A DNA stretch of 64,000 bases from Chryseobacterium jejuense. Its GTDB lineage: Bacteria > Bacteroidota > Bacteroidia > Flavobacteriales > Weeksellaceae. This document shows, one piece after another, positions 1 through 7,535 of this stretch (the first letter of the stretch is position 1; each line of letters opens with the position of its first letter). Position numbers and translations under genes: made by a program. The stretch lies in contig NZ_JAGIPR010000008.1 in the NCBI RefSeq assembly GCF_017877355.1, forward strand, positions 62,001 to 126,000. The letters are read 5' to 3'. Under the pieces are notes generated by a model that worked only from the letters and a program-made list of their open reading frames with translations, was not told where the DNA came from and made no database searches.

Positions 1-69
1 TCTAATACACCAGACAAATATTCTGTAGCCCAGAACCGTCCCTTTAGATTTACCTTTCCACTTGTTCAT
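1..69 (-). CDS. Start of a lipid A/lysophospholipid acyltransferase-like protein (cut by window edge)
   Basis: An ATG at 69-67 on the minus strand opens a frame that stays open for 23 codons to the window edge. The visible residues begin MNKWKGKSKGTVLGYRIFVW. This looks like the N-terminus of the LpxL/HtrB-type acyltransferases encoded in flexirubin clusters, which open with a short basic stretch followed by a GYR/K-F-hydrophobic segment. It lies downstream of the acyl carrier protein in the same orientation, as expected for the pigment operon, where such an enzyme would transfer an acyl group. No catalytic motif is visible, so the call rests on the N-terminal pattern and context only. Confidence 0.5.
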   Translation of the reverse strand, partial: MNKWKGKSKGTVLGYRIFVWCIR

Positions 70-94
70 AAATACAGTTTGCTAATATAACAGA

Positions 95-146
95 GTACCA
101 ATGTAACAATATCTCTGAGTATCCTCTTCTATTATTACATTGGTAC
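95..146. repeat. Palindromic intergenic repeat (12-bp perfect arms)
   Basis: GTACCAATGTAA at 95-106 is the exact reverse complement of TTACATTGGTAC at 135-146, with a 28-bp loop. It sits in the spacer between the acyl carrier protein and acyltransferase genes. A related, longer and less perfect palindrome fills another spacer of the same operon at 1671-1755. Confidence 0.7.
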
Positions 147-174
147 CTTATAAGGAATATAGATTACTTAATAA

Positions 175-429
175 CTATGCTTTTTTTTCAGCGATCTTAT
201 TTTCAATCGTAGTGTAGAAATCATCAAATGTCACCATTTTCTTGAAGTCTGCTTCTCCTAATTTCACTCCGAAATTGGATTCAATCACTACGACCATGTC
301 AATATAATCTAAGCTGTCTAGTCCCAGTGTATTTTTAAGGTTGGCATCATTACTGATTTCATCTCCGTCAACTTCAAATTCGTTAATCAGAAAATCATTA
401 ACAATAGCAACAATTTTTTCCCTTTCCAT
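175..429 (-). CDS. Acyl carrier protein (flexirubin cluster)
   Basis: A protein of 84 residues that carries growing acyl chains on a phosphopantetheine arm. The attachment motif LGLDSLDYID is visible, with the modified serine at about residue 39. Length and acidic composition fit the ACP family. I chose the ATG at 429 because the only upstream in-frame start is a TTG at 441 inside the ketosynthase stop region; the ATG leaves a 4-bp gap after the ketosynthase gene. Its place behind ketosynthase and ketoreductase genes indicates a dedicated carrier for aryl-polyene chain extension rather than the primary fatty-acid ACP. That role is inferred from context. Confidence 0.9.
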   Translation of the reverse strand: MEREKIVAIVNDFLINEFEVDGDEISNDANLKNTLGLDSLDYIDMVVVIESNFGVKLGEADFKKMVTFDDFYTTIENKIAEKKA

Positions 430-433
430 GTTT

Positions 434-1654
434 TTAATCAAATTTTTTAACTATTAGTGCAGAATTGGTTCCCCCGAACCCAAAAGAATTCGACAAAAAT
501 ACATCAATTTTTTGATTTTTTGTTTTGGAGACTAAATTTATCTTTTGTGCCTCACTATCAGGATTTTCCAGATTAATGTTCGGAGCTACAAAATCATTCT
601 GCATCATCAGGATTGAGTAAATAACTTCACTTGCACCAGCCATCCAGCACTCGTGTCCTGTCATAGATTTCGTAGAACTTACCGGAACTTCACTTCCAAA
701 AATCTCATAAATGGCTTTTGCTTCATTGGCATCACCAATGGGAGTGGAAGTTGCGTGAGCGTTGATATAATCGATATCTGAAGCTTTTAACCCTGACTGT
801 TTCAAGGCTCTGTCCATTGCTAAGGCTGGTCCGTCAACATTAGGTGTCGAAATATGACCTCCGTTTGATGAAAAGCCATATCCTATGATTTCAGCAATGA
901 TAGGAGCTCCTCTTCTTTGGGCAGATTCAAGGCTTTCAACAATTAAAGAAGCCGCTCCACCACTTGGAATTAAGCCATCTCTGTCTACATCAAAAGGTCT
1001 TGACGCTTTTGTAGGCTCGTCTTCTTTTGCCGAAAAAACGCCTAATCCGTCAAAGCTCGCCATAGAATATTTGTTGGTTTCCTGAGCGCCACCACAGATG
1101 ATCATATCCTGAAAACCGTTCTTAATCATCATATAAGCAAGCCCTAAGGAATGTGAACCGCTTGCGCAAGCTGCACTGATAGTAAGATTAATTCCTTTCA
1201 GTTTAAAAATCGTAGAAAGGTTCATGGTTACTGTTGAATTCATTGATTTAAAAATCGCGCCCGATCCCATCAATGTAGTATCTTTCTTTTCTCTAGCAAT
1301 ATCGATAGATTCTACCACTGCCTGAGAAACACTGTCGTTTCCATATAAAATCCCAACTTCATGGGTATCTAAAAAGGCTTCATCTAGATTGGCCTGTTTC
1401 AGGGCATCAATGGTCGCAAGATAAGCGTATTCACTTTCTTCTCCCATGCTTACGCGCTGGCGTCTGTTCAAAAGGTTCTTTAAATCAGGTTTTGGAACTG
1501 TTCCTGTAAGTCCTGACCTGAAACCGAATTCTTTTCTGTCCTGATCTAAGACAATACCGGATTTTCCTTGATATAGGGATTCCCTGACCTCTTCTAAAGA
1601 CGTCCCGATGCAGGAATAAATTCCCATTCCGGTAATTACAACCCTATTTTCCAT
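434..1654 (-). CDS. Beta-ketoacyl-ACP synthase (flexirubin chain extension)
   Basis: A 406-residue thiolase-fold condensing enzyme of the FabF/KAS II type. The active-site triad is visible: nucleophile C163 in SAACASGSHS, H300 in NAHATSTP and H334 in TKSMTGHE. The C-terminal glycine loop NSFGFGGTNS is also present. The length is normal for the family. It lies between a ketoreductase and an ACP in one transcription unit and close to a tyrosine ammonia-lyase, so it probably extends the coumaroyl starter into the aryl polyene of flexirubin. Whether it acts alone or with a chain-length-factor partner cannot be seen here. Confidence 0.9.
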   Translation of the reverse strand: MENRVVITGMGIYSCIGTSLEEVRESLYQGKSGIVLDQDRKEFGFRSGLTGTVPKPDLKNLLNRRQRVSMGEESEYAYLATIDALKQANLDEAFLDTHEVGILYGNDSVSQAVVESIDIAREKKDTTLMGSGAIFKSMNSTVTMNLSTIFKLKGINLTISAACASGSHSLGLAYMMIKNGFQDMIICGGAQETNKYSMASFDGLGVFSAKEDEPTKASRPFDVDRDGLIPSGGAASLIVESLESAQRRGAPIIAEIIGYGFSSNGGHISTPNVDGPALAMDRALKQSGLKASDIDYINAHATSTPIGDANEAKAIYEIFGSEVPVSSTKSMTGHECWMAGASEVIYSILMMQNDFVAPNINLENPDSEAQKINLVSKTKNQKIDVFLSNSFGFGGTNSALIVKKFD

Positions 1655-1670
1655 TTGTTCATATTGAATT

Positions 1671-1755
1671 TAACAATGTATCAGTCTAGCAATGTAACAA
1701 TATTTTTATTGATATTCAATCAACATTGGTACGCTGGTACATTGGTATATTGTTA
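1671..1755. repeat. Imperfect palindromic intergenic repeat, related to 95-146
   Basis: The spacer between the ketosynthase and ketoreductase genes holds TAACAATGTATCAG...AGCAATGTAACAATAT on the left and ACATTGGTACGCTGGTACATTGG...TATTGTTA on the right, roughly inverted. The AATGTA/TACATT units recur as near-tandem copies about 10 bp apart. The same words make up the palindrome at 95-146. Confidence 0.6.
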
Positions 1756-1761
1756 GATTAT

Positions 1762-2493
1762 TTATGAGTAAATTCCTCCGTTAATATTAATGATTTCTCC
1801 TGTAATGTATGAAGATTTTCTGGAAGCTAAAAACGCTACAAGATCTGCAACTTCCTCTGCTTCACCAAATCTGTTGGCAGGAATCATTGCTTTCAGTTCA
1901 TCCTCGTTAAAATCCTGAGTCATATCGGTTTTAATAAACCCCGGTGCTACAGCATTTACAGTAACATTCCTTTTGGCAACTTCCTGTGCAAGGGCTTTTG
2001 TAGCACCTACCAGTGCTCCCTTAGCTGCTGAATAGTTCGTTTGACCGGCTGTTCCTTTTACTCCGGATACTGAAACCATATTGATGATTCTTCCGTATTT
2101 ATTACGAAGCAGTTTTTGAATAAAGAAATTAGTAACATTGAAGAAACCATCTAAACTGGTGTTGATTACGCTATTCCAGTCTTCTTTCTGCATCCACATA
2201 AACAGACCGTCTCTCGTAATTCCGGCATTATTAACAATAACTTCTACCACAGCTTCAGGATTACTCTCCTGCCATGCTGTTAATACCTGCTGCACTTCTT
2301 CAGTATTTCCTACATCAAACTTAAGAATTTCTCCTGTAGCACCCAATTCTTCTACTTTCGCCAAAGTTTCCTTTGCTGCAGCTTCATTGGAAGTGTAGTT
2401 AATCAATATATGGTAGTTCTTCTCTTCCGCCAGTTTTATACAGATTGCCCGCCCGATTCCTCTGGAGCCTCCTGTTACAATTGCACATTTCAT
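1762..2493 (-). CDS. 3-oxoacyl-ACP reductase (SDR, FabG-like)
   Basis: A short-chain dehydrogenase of 243 residues, the usual FabG length. The NAD(P)-binding glycine motif TGGSRGIG is at residues 7-14, NNAG at 88-91, and the catalytic set is S141, Y154 and K158 (YSAAKG). The C-terminus SSYITGEIININGG is typical of FabG. It would reduce the ketoacyl-ACP made by the neighbouring ketosynthase. Position in the operon suggests a role in flexirubin polyene synthesis and not primary lipid synthesis. The start is an ATG 78 bp downstream of the ammonia-lyase stop. Confidence 0.9.
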   Translation of the reverse strand: MKCAIVTGGSRGIGRAICIKLAEEKNYHILINYTSNEAAAKETLAKVEELGATGEILKFDVGNTEEVQQVLTAWQESNPEAVVEVIVNNAGITRDGLFMWMQKEDWNSVINTSLDGFFNVTNFFIQKLLRNKYGRIINMVSVSGVKGTAGQTNYSAAKGALVGATKALAQEVAKRNVTVNAVAPGFIKTDMTQDFNEDELKAMIPANRFGEAEEVADLVAFLASRKSSYITGEIININGGIYS

Positions 2494-2571
2494 GCGTTAG
2501 TGTTTATTTTGTTTTAGTTTTTTTAGTTACCTTGTTTTTCTTTTTTAAAGACAATTGATTACAGATAATAA

Positions 2572-4092
2572 TTACATTGCCTTTAAATATTTCTTCACTT
2601 CCTCCAGATACGGATACATCACCATATCATCTGAGAATGCAGGAATTATTTTTCTAATCGCATCGTACAATTCTTTTGTAGACGATGAAACTTCATTCTG
2701 GAAGCCTAGATATTCAATAGCCTGAATAATAGTAATGGCTTCAATTGCTAATACTTCAAAGGCATTTTCAATCACCTTTCTGCAAATTACCGCCGCATTG
2801 GTTCCCATGCTTACAATATCCTGATTATCATTATTATTCGGAATACTGTGAACATACATAGGATTAGATAACATCTGGCTTTCTGCCGTAGTGGAAGTTG
2901 CTGTAAACTGTACACCCTGCATTCCGAAATTGAAACCTAATTTACCTAAATTTACAAAAGGAGGCAAAATTTCGTTTATTTTAGCATTTAAAAGATAGTT
3001 CAGCTGTCTCTCAGCCAACATCGTAAGCTTGGTTACCACTATTTTCAGCTTGTCCATTTCCAGAGAGATATAGTCTCCGTGGAAATTTCCCCCATGATAA
3101 ACATGCTGATCCTCAACATTGATGATCGGGTTATCATTGGCAGAGTTGATCTCATTTTCAAGAACTTTCTCTGTATATTCTAATGTATCTAATACCGGGC
3201 CTAAAATCTGTGGCACACATCGTAAAGAATAATATTCCTGTACTTTTTCTTTGAATACTTTTTCCTGTTCTTCAAAGTGGGTATACAGATGGTCTGCTCT
3301 TTTTCTGATTAGTTTACTGTCAGCAAGGTGCACACGCATTCTTTCTGCTACTTTCTGCTGACCGTAGTGTCTTTTTGTTCCGTTTAAAGCTTCTGATAAA
3401 TGATCGTCATAAGCCTGAACAATTTCGTTAATGGCACAGGAAAGCTTAATGGAAATATCTGTTAACTGATTTGCCTTATAAGCATTGACAATACCAATTC
3501 CTGACATTACAGAAGTTCCGTTCATTAAAGCTAATCCCTCACGAATCTCAACCTGTATTGGTTGTAGTTCTTCTATTTCAAAAACGTCTTTGGTAGATTT
3601 TCTTTCTCCTTTATAGAAAACTTCTCCTTCTCCTATTAGTACCAAAGCAAGATGAGCCAACTGAACAAGGTCACCACTTGCTCCTACTCCTCCATGTTCA
3701 AAAATTAATGGTGTAATATCTCTATTAATAAGTTCCTGAAGAAGGTAAATAACCGACTCATGCACTCCTGAATTTCCTAATGATAAGGTGTTCAATCTTG
3801 CCAGCATACAAGCTTTCACTTCCTGAGCAGGCAAAGGATTTCCGATACCGGAAGAATGGCTTCTTATCAGGTTATACTGAAGCTGGTGTGTATCTTCATC
3901 ACTGATTTTGAATTGAGCCATTGGCCCAAAACCGGTATTCACACCATATATTACTTTATTTTTTGAAAATTCCTTTAAAAACTGAAAACTTGTATTCACT
4001 CTTGATAAAAGTGATTCATCCAGTTCTATTTTTTCATTTTCAATGATAATTTTTTGAAAGTCTTTCAGTTCTAAAAAGTTATTTATTTTCAT
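2572..4092 (-). CDS. Tyrosine ammonia-lyase (HAL/PAL/TAL family, flexirubin starter unit)
   Basis: A 506-residue aromatic amino-acid lyase. The Ala-Ser-Gly triad that cyclises to the MIO cofactor is at 138-140 in GGVGASGDL, and catalytic Y49 lies in IYGVNTGFG. Residues 76-81 read IRSHSS, the same pattern I recall in the characterised F. johnsoniae tyrosine ammonia-lyase, which it resembles along most of its length. It should deaminate L-tyrosine to 4-coumarate, the flexirubin starter. A histidine-utilisation role is unlikely because no hutU, hutI or hutG is nearby. I place the start at the ATG at 4092; a TTG one codon earlier is the only alternative. It is the first gene of the minus-strand pigment operon. 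Confidence 0.9.
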   Translation of the reverse strand: MKINNFLELKDFQKIIIENEKIELDESLLSRVNTSFQFLKEFSKNKVIYGVNTGFGPMAQFKISDEDTHQLQYNLIRSHSSGIGNPLPAQEVKACMLARLNTLSLGNSGVHESVIYLLQELINRDITPLIFEHGGVGASGDLVQLAHLALVLIGEGEVFYKGERKSTKDVFEIEELQPIQVEIREGLALMNGTSVMSGIGIVNAYKANQLTDISIKLSCAINEIVQAYDDHLSEALNGTKRHYGQQKVAERMRVHLADSKLIRKRADHLYTHFEEQEKVFKEKVQEYYSLRCVPQILGPVLDTLEYTEKVLENEINSANDNPIINVEDQHVYHGGNFHGDYISLEMDKLKIVVTKLTMLAERQLNYLLNAKINEILPPFVNLGKLGFNFGMQGVQFTATSTTAESQMLSNPMYVHSIPNNNDNQDIVSMGTNAAVICRKVIENAFEVLAIEAITIIQAIEYLGFQNEVSSSTKELYDAIRKIIPAFSDDMVMYPYLEEVKKYLKAM

Positions 4093-4117
4093 CAATTAAA
4101 AGTAATAGTTGATAATT

Positions 4118-4150
4118 TTGTAAAATATTAATTATTTGTCACTAATTTTG
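4118..4150 (+). promoter_or_regulatory. Promoter of the halogenase-like gene
   Basis: TTG at 4118-4120 and TAATTTTG at 4143-4150 are separated by 22 bp and match the Bacteroidetes promoter TTG-N17-23-TAnnTTTG. Transcription would begin near 4157, leaving a leader of about 34 nt before the ATG at 4191. Confidence 0.6.
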
Positions 4151-4153
4151 CGG

Positions 4154-4161
4154 CAAAGATA
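4154..4161 (-). promoter_or_regulatory. -7 element of the ammonia-lyase operon
   Basis: Read on the minus strand, TATCTTTG matches TAnnTTTG. A TTG lies 24 bp upstream, one base outside the usual spacing. Its -7 box is only 3 bp from the divergent -7 box at 4143-4150, so the two promoters overlap. Confidence 0.5.
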
Positions 4162-4190
4162 AAAGTTATTATTAAAATAAAAAATCAAAG

Positions 4191-5441
4191 ATGAGCAAAG
4201 AATTTGTTGACGTTCTTGTAATCGGAGCAGGACCTTCCGGATGCGTTTCTTCATCATACTTAAAGAGGAATAACGTCAGCGTAAAAGTTGTCGAAAAGAC
4301 AAAATTCCCAAGACTGGTAGTTGGTGAAAGCTTAATTCCAAGGGTAATGGACCACTTTGACGAGGCGGGACTTTTTCCTGCATTGGATAAAATAGGCTTT
4401 GAAAAAAAACTGGGTGCCCGTTTCCTTCGTGGTGACGAAGTCTGCATTTTTGATTTCAGCAATAAATTCGGGGAAGGCTGGGACTGGACCTGGCAGGTTC
4501 CTAGAGCTGACTTTGATAATACCTTGGCTCAGGAAGTCATTAATAAAGGAGTAGACCTTGAATTTGAAACGGAAGTTATCGACATCAAATTTGACGGAAC
4601 AGATTCTATCACAACGGTAAGAACCAAAGATGGAGAAACGAAAGATATCCACGCAAAGTTTGTGATCGATTCTAGTGGGTACGGAAGAGTTTTACCCCGT
4701 TTACTTGACCTTGAAAAGCCGTCCAAACTTTCCCCTCATTCTGCAATATTTTCTCATGTAAATGATATTAATAGAGAACCTGGAGAAGAAGGAACTTTGA
4801 TTTCTTTTGATATTATTGAAACTGAAGTATGGCTTTGGGTAATCCCTTTTTCCAACGGAAATACAAGTTTAGGCATTGTAGGCCCTACTGAATATATTGA
4901 AAAACTATCTGAAAACGGAGATACTGCTGAAGCTTTAAGAAAAGCAATTTCCCTTTCAGATTATTATGTAAAACGTTTTGGTGATGTGGACTTTCTTTTT
5001 GAACCCAGACATCTTAAAGACTATTCGTGTTCTGTAAAGAAATTATTTGGTGACGGATTTGCCTTAACCGGTAACGCTTCTGAATTCCTTGATCCTGTAT
5101 TTTCATCAGGAATGGCTTTCGCTACAGAATCAGGAATGCTTGCTGCTAAATTAGCATTAAGACAGCTGAATGGTGAGAAAATTGACTGGCAAACGGAATA
5201 CTCCGATTATATTTTATATGGTGTAGACGTTTTTACCACTTATGTAAAAGAATGGTACACCGGAAATCTTCAGGAATTATTCTTCCACCAACCGGAAAAC
5301 CCGGATGTAAAGAAAAAGATTTGTGCAGTCCTAGCCGGATATGTCTGGAACAAAGACAATCCTTTTGTCAAAAAGCATGATACGGTAATTAAGAATCTTG
5401 CCAACCTCATCAAACTAGAGAAAGAACAAACTCAAGAATAA
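4191..5441 (+). CDS. Flavin-dependent halogenase-like oxidoreductase (flexirubin cluster)
   Basis: A 416-residue FAD-dependent protein of the tryptophan-halogenase/geranylgeranyl-reductase superfamily. The FAD dinucleotide-binding motif GAGPSGCVSS is at 12-21. VVGESLIP follows, and the late FAD motif NASEFLDPVFSSGM is present. WLWVIP at 214-219 matches the WxWxIP signature of flavin-dependent halogenases, and a lysine in GFEKKLGA near residue 73 could serve as the catalytic lysine. It is divergent from the ammonia-lyase operon. It may therefore chlorinate or otherwise oxidise the pigment's phenol ring; the substrate is inferred from context. A non-halogenating reductase role remains possible. 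Confidence 0.75.
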   Translation: MSKEFVDVLVIGAGPSGCVSSSYLKRNNVSVKVVEKTKFPRLVVGESLIPRVMDHFDEAGLFPALDKIGFEKKLGARFLRGDEVCIFDFSNKFGEGWDWTWQVPRADFDNTLAQEVINKGVDLEFETEVIDIKFDGTDSITTVRTKDGETKDIHAKFVIDSSGYGRVLPRLLDLEKPSKLSPHSAIFSHVNDINREPGEEGTLISFDIIETEVWLWVIPFSNGNTSLGIVGPTEYIEKLSENGDTAEALRKAISLSDYYVKRFGDVDFLFEPRHLKDYSCSVKKLFGDGFALTGNASEFLDPVFSSGMAFATESGMLAAKLALRQLNGEKIDWQTEYSDYILYGVDVFTTYVKEWYTGNLQELFFHQPENPDVKKKICAVLAGYVWNKDNPFVKKHDTVIKNLANLIKLEKEQTQE

Positions 5442-5474
5442 AAAAACGGTCTGAATTTCAGACCGTTTTTTGTT
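5441..5474. terminator. Bidirectional terminator
   Basis: ACGGTCTGA at 5446-5454 pairs with TCAGACCGT at 5458-5466. An A-run precedes and a T-run follows, so it can serve both convergent genes. Confidence 0.85.
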
Positions 5475-5477
5475 TTA

Positions 5478-6080
5478 TTACTTTATAACTTCTTTGATTT
5501 TTTTTCCTAAATATTTCCCCGTTTGTTCATAGGCTCCTGCAATCCTTCCATATTCCATAACGAAATCCTTATTCTGTGGTTTTCCAAGAATTTTATCTCC
5601 TTTAAGTTTCATCACCACATTTGACGGGTTGTCTGTTTCTACGAAAGTCAGATCTGAGGTTAATTTAGCCTCCTGTCCTATCAGTCCACCATGCCATCCC
5701 GCATAGATCCATTTCGCATCAACAATTAGGGTATACTTAGCATGAGTATCTTTTTTGAAAACAATTTTTTTAGACTTTCTGTTAATTCCTTTCAGAAGAT
5801 AATCTAAATATTCTGTGCTTTTAAACTTATCCCATTCTCCAATCCATTTTCCCCAGGCCTCTTCCCCCTTTTTGGCTACAGTTTCTGTCTTTCTTTTTTC
5901 CAGATATTGAGTTTCAGTATAATTCTCTACCTGAAAAGCAACATTTTCAAATTTCACCTGAACATTTACTTCTGTCTGATCCTTTAAAAAGTCAAAATTT
6001 CCGGATTCAATATTCATTTGATCTTGTCCAAAGACTACCACACCAATTATTACGAAGAGTAACAATAATAATTTTCTCAT
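5478..6080 (-). CDS. Secreted protein of unknown function
   Basis: A 200-residue protein with a clear signal peptide: MRKLL, then a hydrophobic stretch to about residue 17, with likely cleavage near VFGQ-DQ. The mature part is basic, has no cysteine and contains an aromatic/glycine segment (WIYAGWHGGLIGQ) near the middle. I recognise no catalytic motif. It lies between the halogenase-like gene (convergent) and the acyl-CoA ligase-like gene (same strand, 77-bp gap), so a periplasmic or envelope role is likely. Any link to pigment production is by position only. Confidence 0.75.
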   Translation of the reverse strand: MRKLLLLLFVIIGVVVFGQDQMNIESGNFDFLKDQTEVNVQVKFENVAFQVENYTETQYLEKRKTETVAKKGEEAWGKWIGEWDKFKSTEYLDYLLKGINRKSKKIVFKKDTHAKYTLIVDAKWIYAGWHGGLIGQEAKLTSDLTFVETDNPSNVVMKLKGDKILGKPQNKDFVMEYGRIAGAYEQTGKYLGKKIKEVIK

Positions 6081-6157
6081 TTTTTTATTTAGTTTTATAT
6101 TTAAGAGCGCGAAGATATTATAAAAAAGAAATCCTTATCCACTCTTTATTTTTAATT

Positions 6158-7450
6158 TTATCTTAAATCAATAAAGGTAATTGGTTTTCTGCTATTCGGG
6201 TTAAAAACCGTTTTAGAAAGAATATCAAAATCAATGATCTCAATTTTTGGGCTTACTCTTAATTTTGCACGGAAATGGTCTCTTACTTCATTCACAAAGT
6301 TTTCATTTTCCTGATCTGTGCTTAACTTAATGATAATTTCATCCAATCCAATTTCATTGGCCTGAATCACGATCTGGTAGCACAGAATATTGTTAAAATC
6401 ATTCAGAATATCATTCATTGCAGGCGGATACAGTGTTGTTCCTTTATATTTTATCATCTGCTGTTTCCTTCCAATCACAGGTCCCAATCGCATTGTATTT
6501 CTTCCACATTCACATGGTTCGTAGTACGCTTTTACAATATCCCCGGTTTTAAACCTCAATAAAGGGATCGCTTCAACTCCTAAAGTAGTAATGGTAAGTT
6601 CTCCGCTTTCACCTTCTTTTACAGTATTTCCTTCATCGTCCAGAATTTCTGTAATAATCAGCTCAGGGTGATGATGCCCTCCGATCTGAAACTTGCACTC
6701 TGTAAAAGCAGTACTCATTTCCGTAGAGGCATACGTGGAAAAAAGCTTTATGTTCCACTTTTCTTTAATCTTCTGCGAAAGAATATTATCTGTAAAATCC
6801 TGATTTTTGATGCTCTCACCGATACATACCGCTCCATAAACACTGGAGTTTTTATAATCCAGATTATGTTTTTCAGCATAATCGATCATCTTCAGTAAAA
6901 ATGATGGCACGGTAATCAGGTATTTCGGTTTGTATCTGAAAATAGAATCCCATTGTAATTCAGGAATTCCCGGTCCCATTCTGACAACACTCGCGCCCAT
7001 TTTTCTTAATCCTAAAAAATAAGCGAGTCCTGCCATGAAACGTTTATCAATGGTAGTAATCATCTGTACCACATCACCCTTCTGAATTCCGGCACATGCA
7101 AAAGATATAGCTTCATTGTAGGCCAGCCTTTCAAGGTCTCCATCAGATAAACCAAAGGTTACCGGATCTCCTAAAGTTCCGGAGGTTGTACTATAATCCA
7201 CAATTTTATCTGGTGAAATACAAAAAAAGTCATGATTATACTGCTGCAGATCATTCTTTATGGTGGTAGGAATCTTCTGCAGATCTTCCAGTGTACAGAT
7301 CTCTTCCACATTGATGTTATTTTCTTTAAACAACCTTTGATAGAAGGGTGAATTCTCTTCAAGATAAGACAGAAGCTGCTGAAGTTTTTCTTCCTGAAAT
7401 GCCTTTATTTCCTGAGTGCCTGATTTTTCGATGTTCGGATGAAATTCCAA
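6158..7450 (-). CDS. Phenylacetate-CoA-ligase-like adenylate-forming enzyme (probable coumarate activation)
   Basis: A 430-residue member of the PaaK/F390-synthetase branch of adenylating enzymes, near the family's usual length. Visible motifs are the phosphate loop TTSGTLG (88-94), STYASTE (238-244), RFKTGD (299-304), a C-E-C pair at 313-315, and the C-terminal hinge KGTTLYP (336-342). It would activate an aromatic acid as an adenylate and load CoA or ACP; 4-coumarate from the nearby ammonia-lyase is the obvious candidate. The start appears to be TTG at 7450, because no in-frame ATG lies near and the residues MEFHPNIEK match the family's N-terminus. Specificity is inferred. Confidence 0.8.
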   Translation of the reverse strand: MEFHPNIEKSGTQEIKAFQEEKLQQLLSYLEENSPFYQRLFKENNINVEEICTLEDLQKIPTTIKNDLQQYNHDFFCISPDKIVDYSTTSGTLGDPVTFGLSDGDLERLAYNEAISFACAGIQKGDVVQMITTIDKRFMAGLAYFLGLRKMGASVVRMGPGIPELQWDSIFRYKPKYLITVPSFLLKMIDYAEKHNLDYKNSSVYGAVCIGESIKNQDFTDNILSQKIKEKWNIKLFSTYASTEMSTAFTECKFQIGGHHHPELIITEILDDEGNTVKEGESGELTITTLGVEAIPLLRFKTGDIVKAYYEPCECGRNTMRLGPVIGRKQQMIKYKGTTLYPPAMNDILNDFNNILCYQIVIQANEIGLDEIIIKLSTDQENENFVNEVRDHFRAKLRVSPKIEIIDFDILSKTVFNPNSRKPITFIDLR

Positions 7451-7470
7451 TGATTTTAATTTTTAAAAGA

Positions 7471-7478
7471 CAAATTTA
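7471..7478 (-). promoter_or_regulatory. -7 element upstream of the acyl-CoA ligase-like gene
   Basis: TAAATTTG on the minus strand matches TAnnTTTG and lies 20 bp before the TTG start at 7450. No TTG is found at the expected upstream distance. Confidence 0.4.
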
Positions 7479-7535
7479 TTTAAAATTAGAAGATTGAAAC
7501 AGTAAAAGGTCAAAAGATTATGTCTTAACAATCGT

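Noticed and set aside
2572..4092. Histidine ammonia-lyase (hutH) for histidine degradation
   Set aside because: No other hut genes are nearby, the neighbours are pigment synthesis genes, and the sequence follows the flavobacterial tyrosine ammonia-lyase closely.
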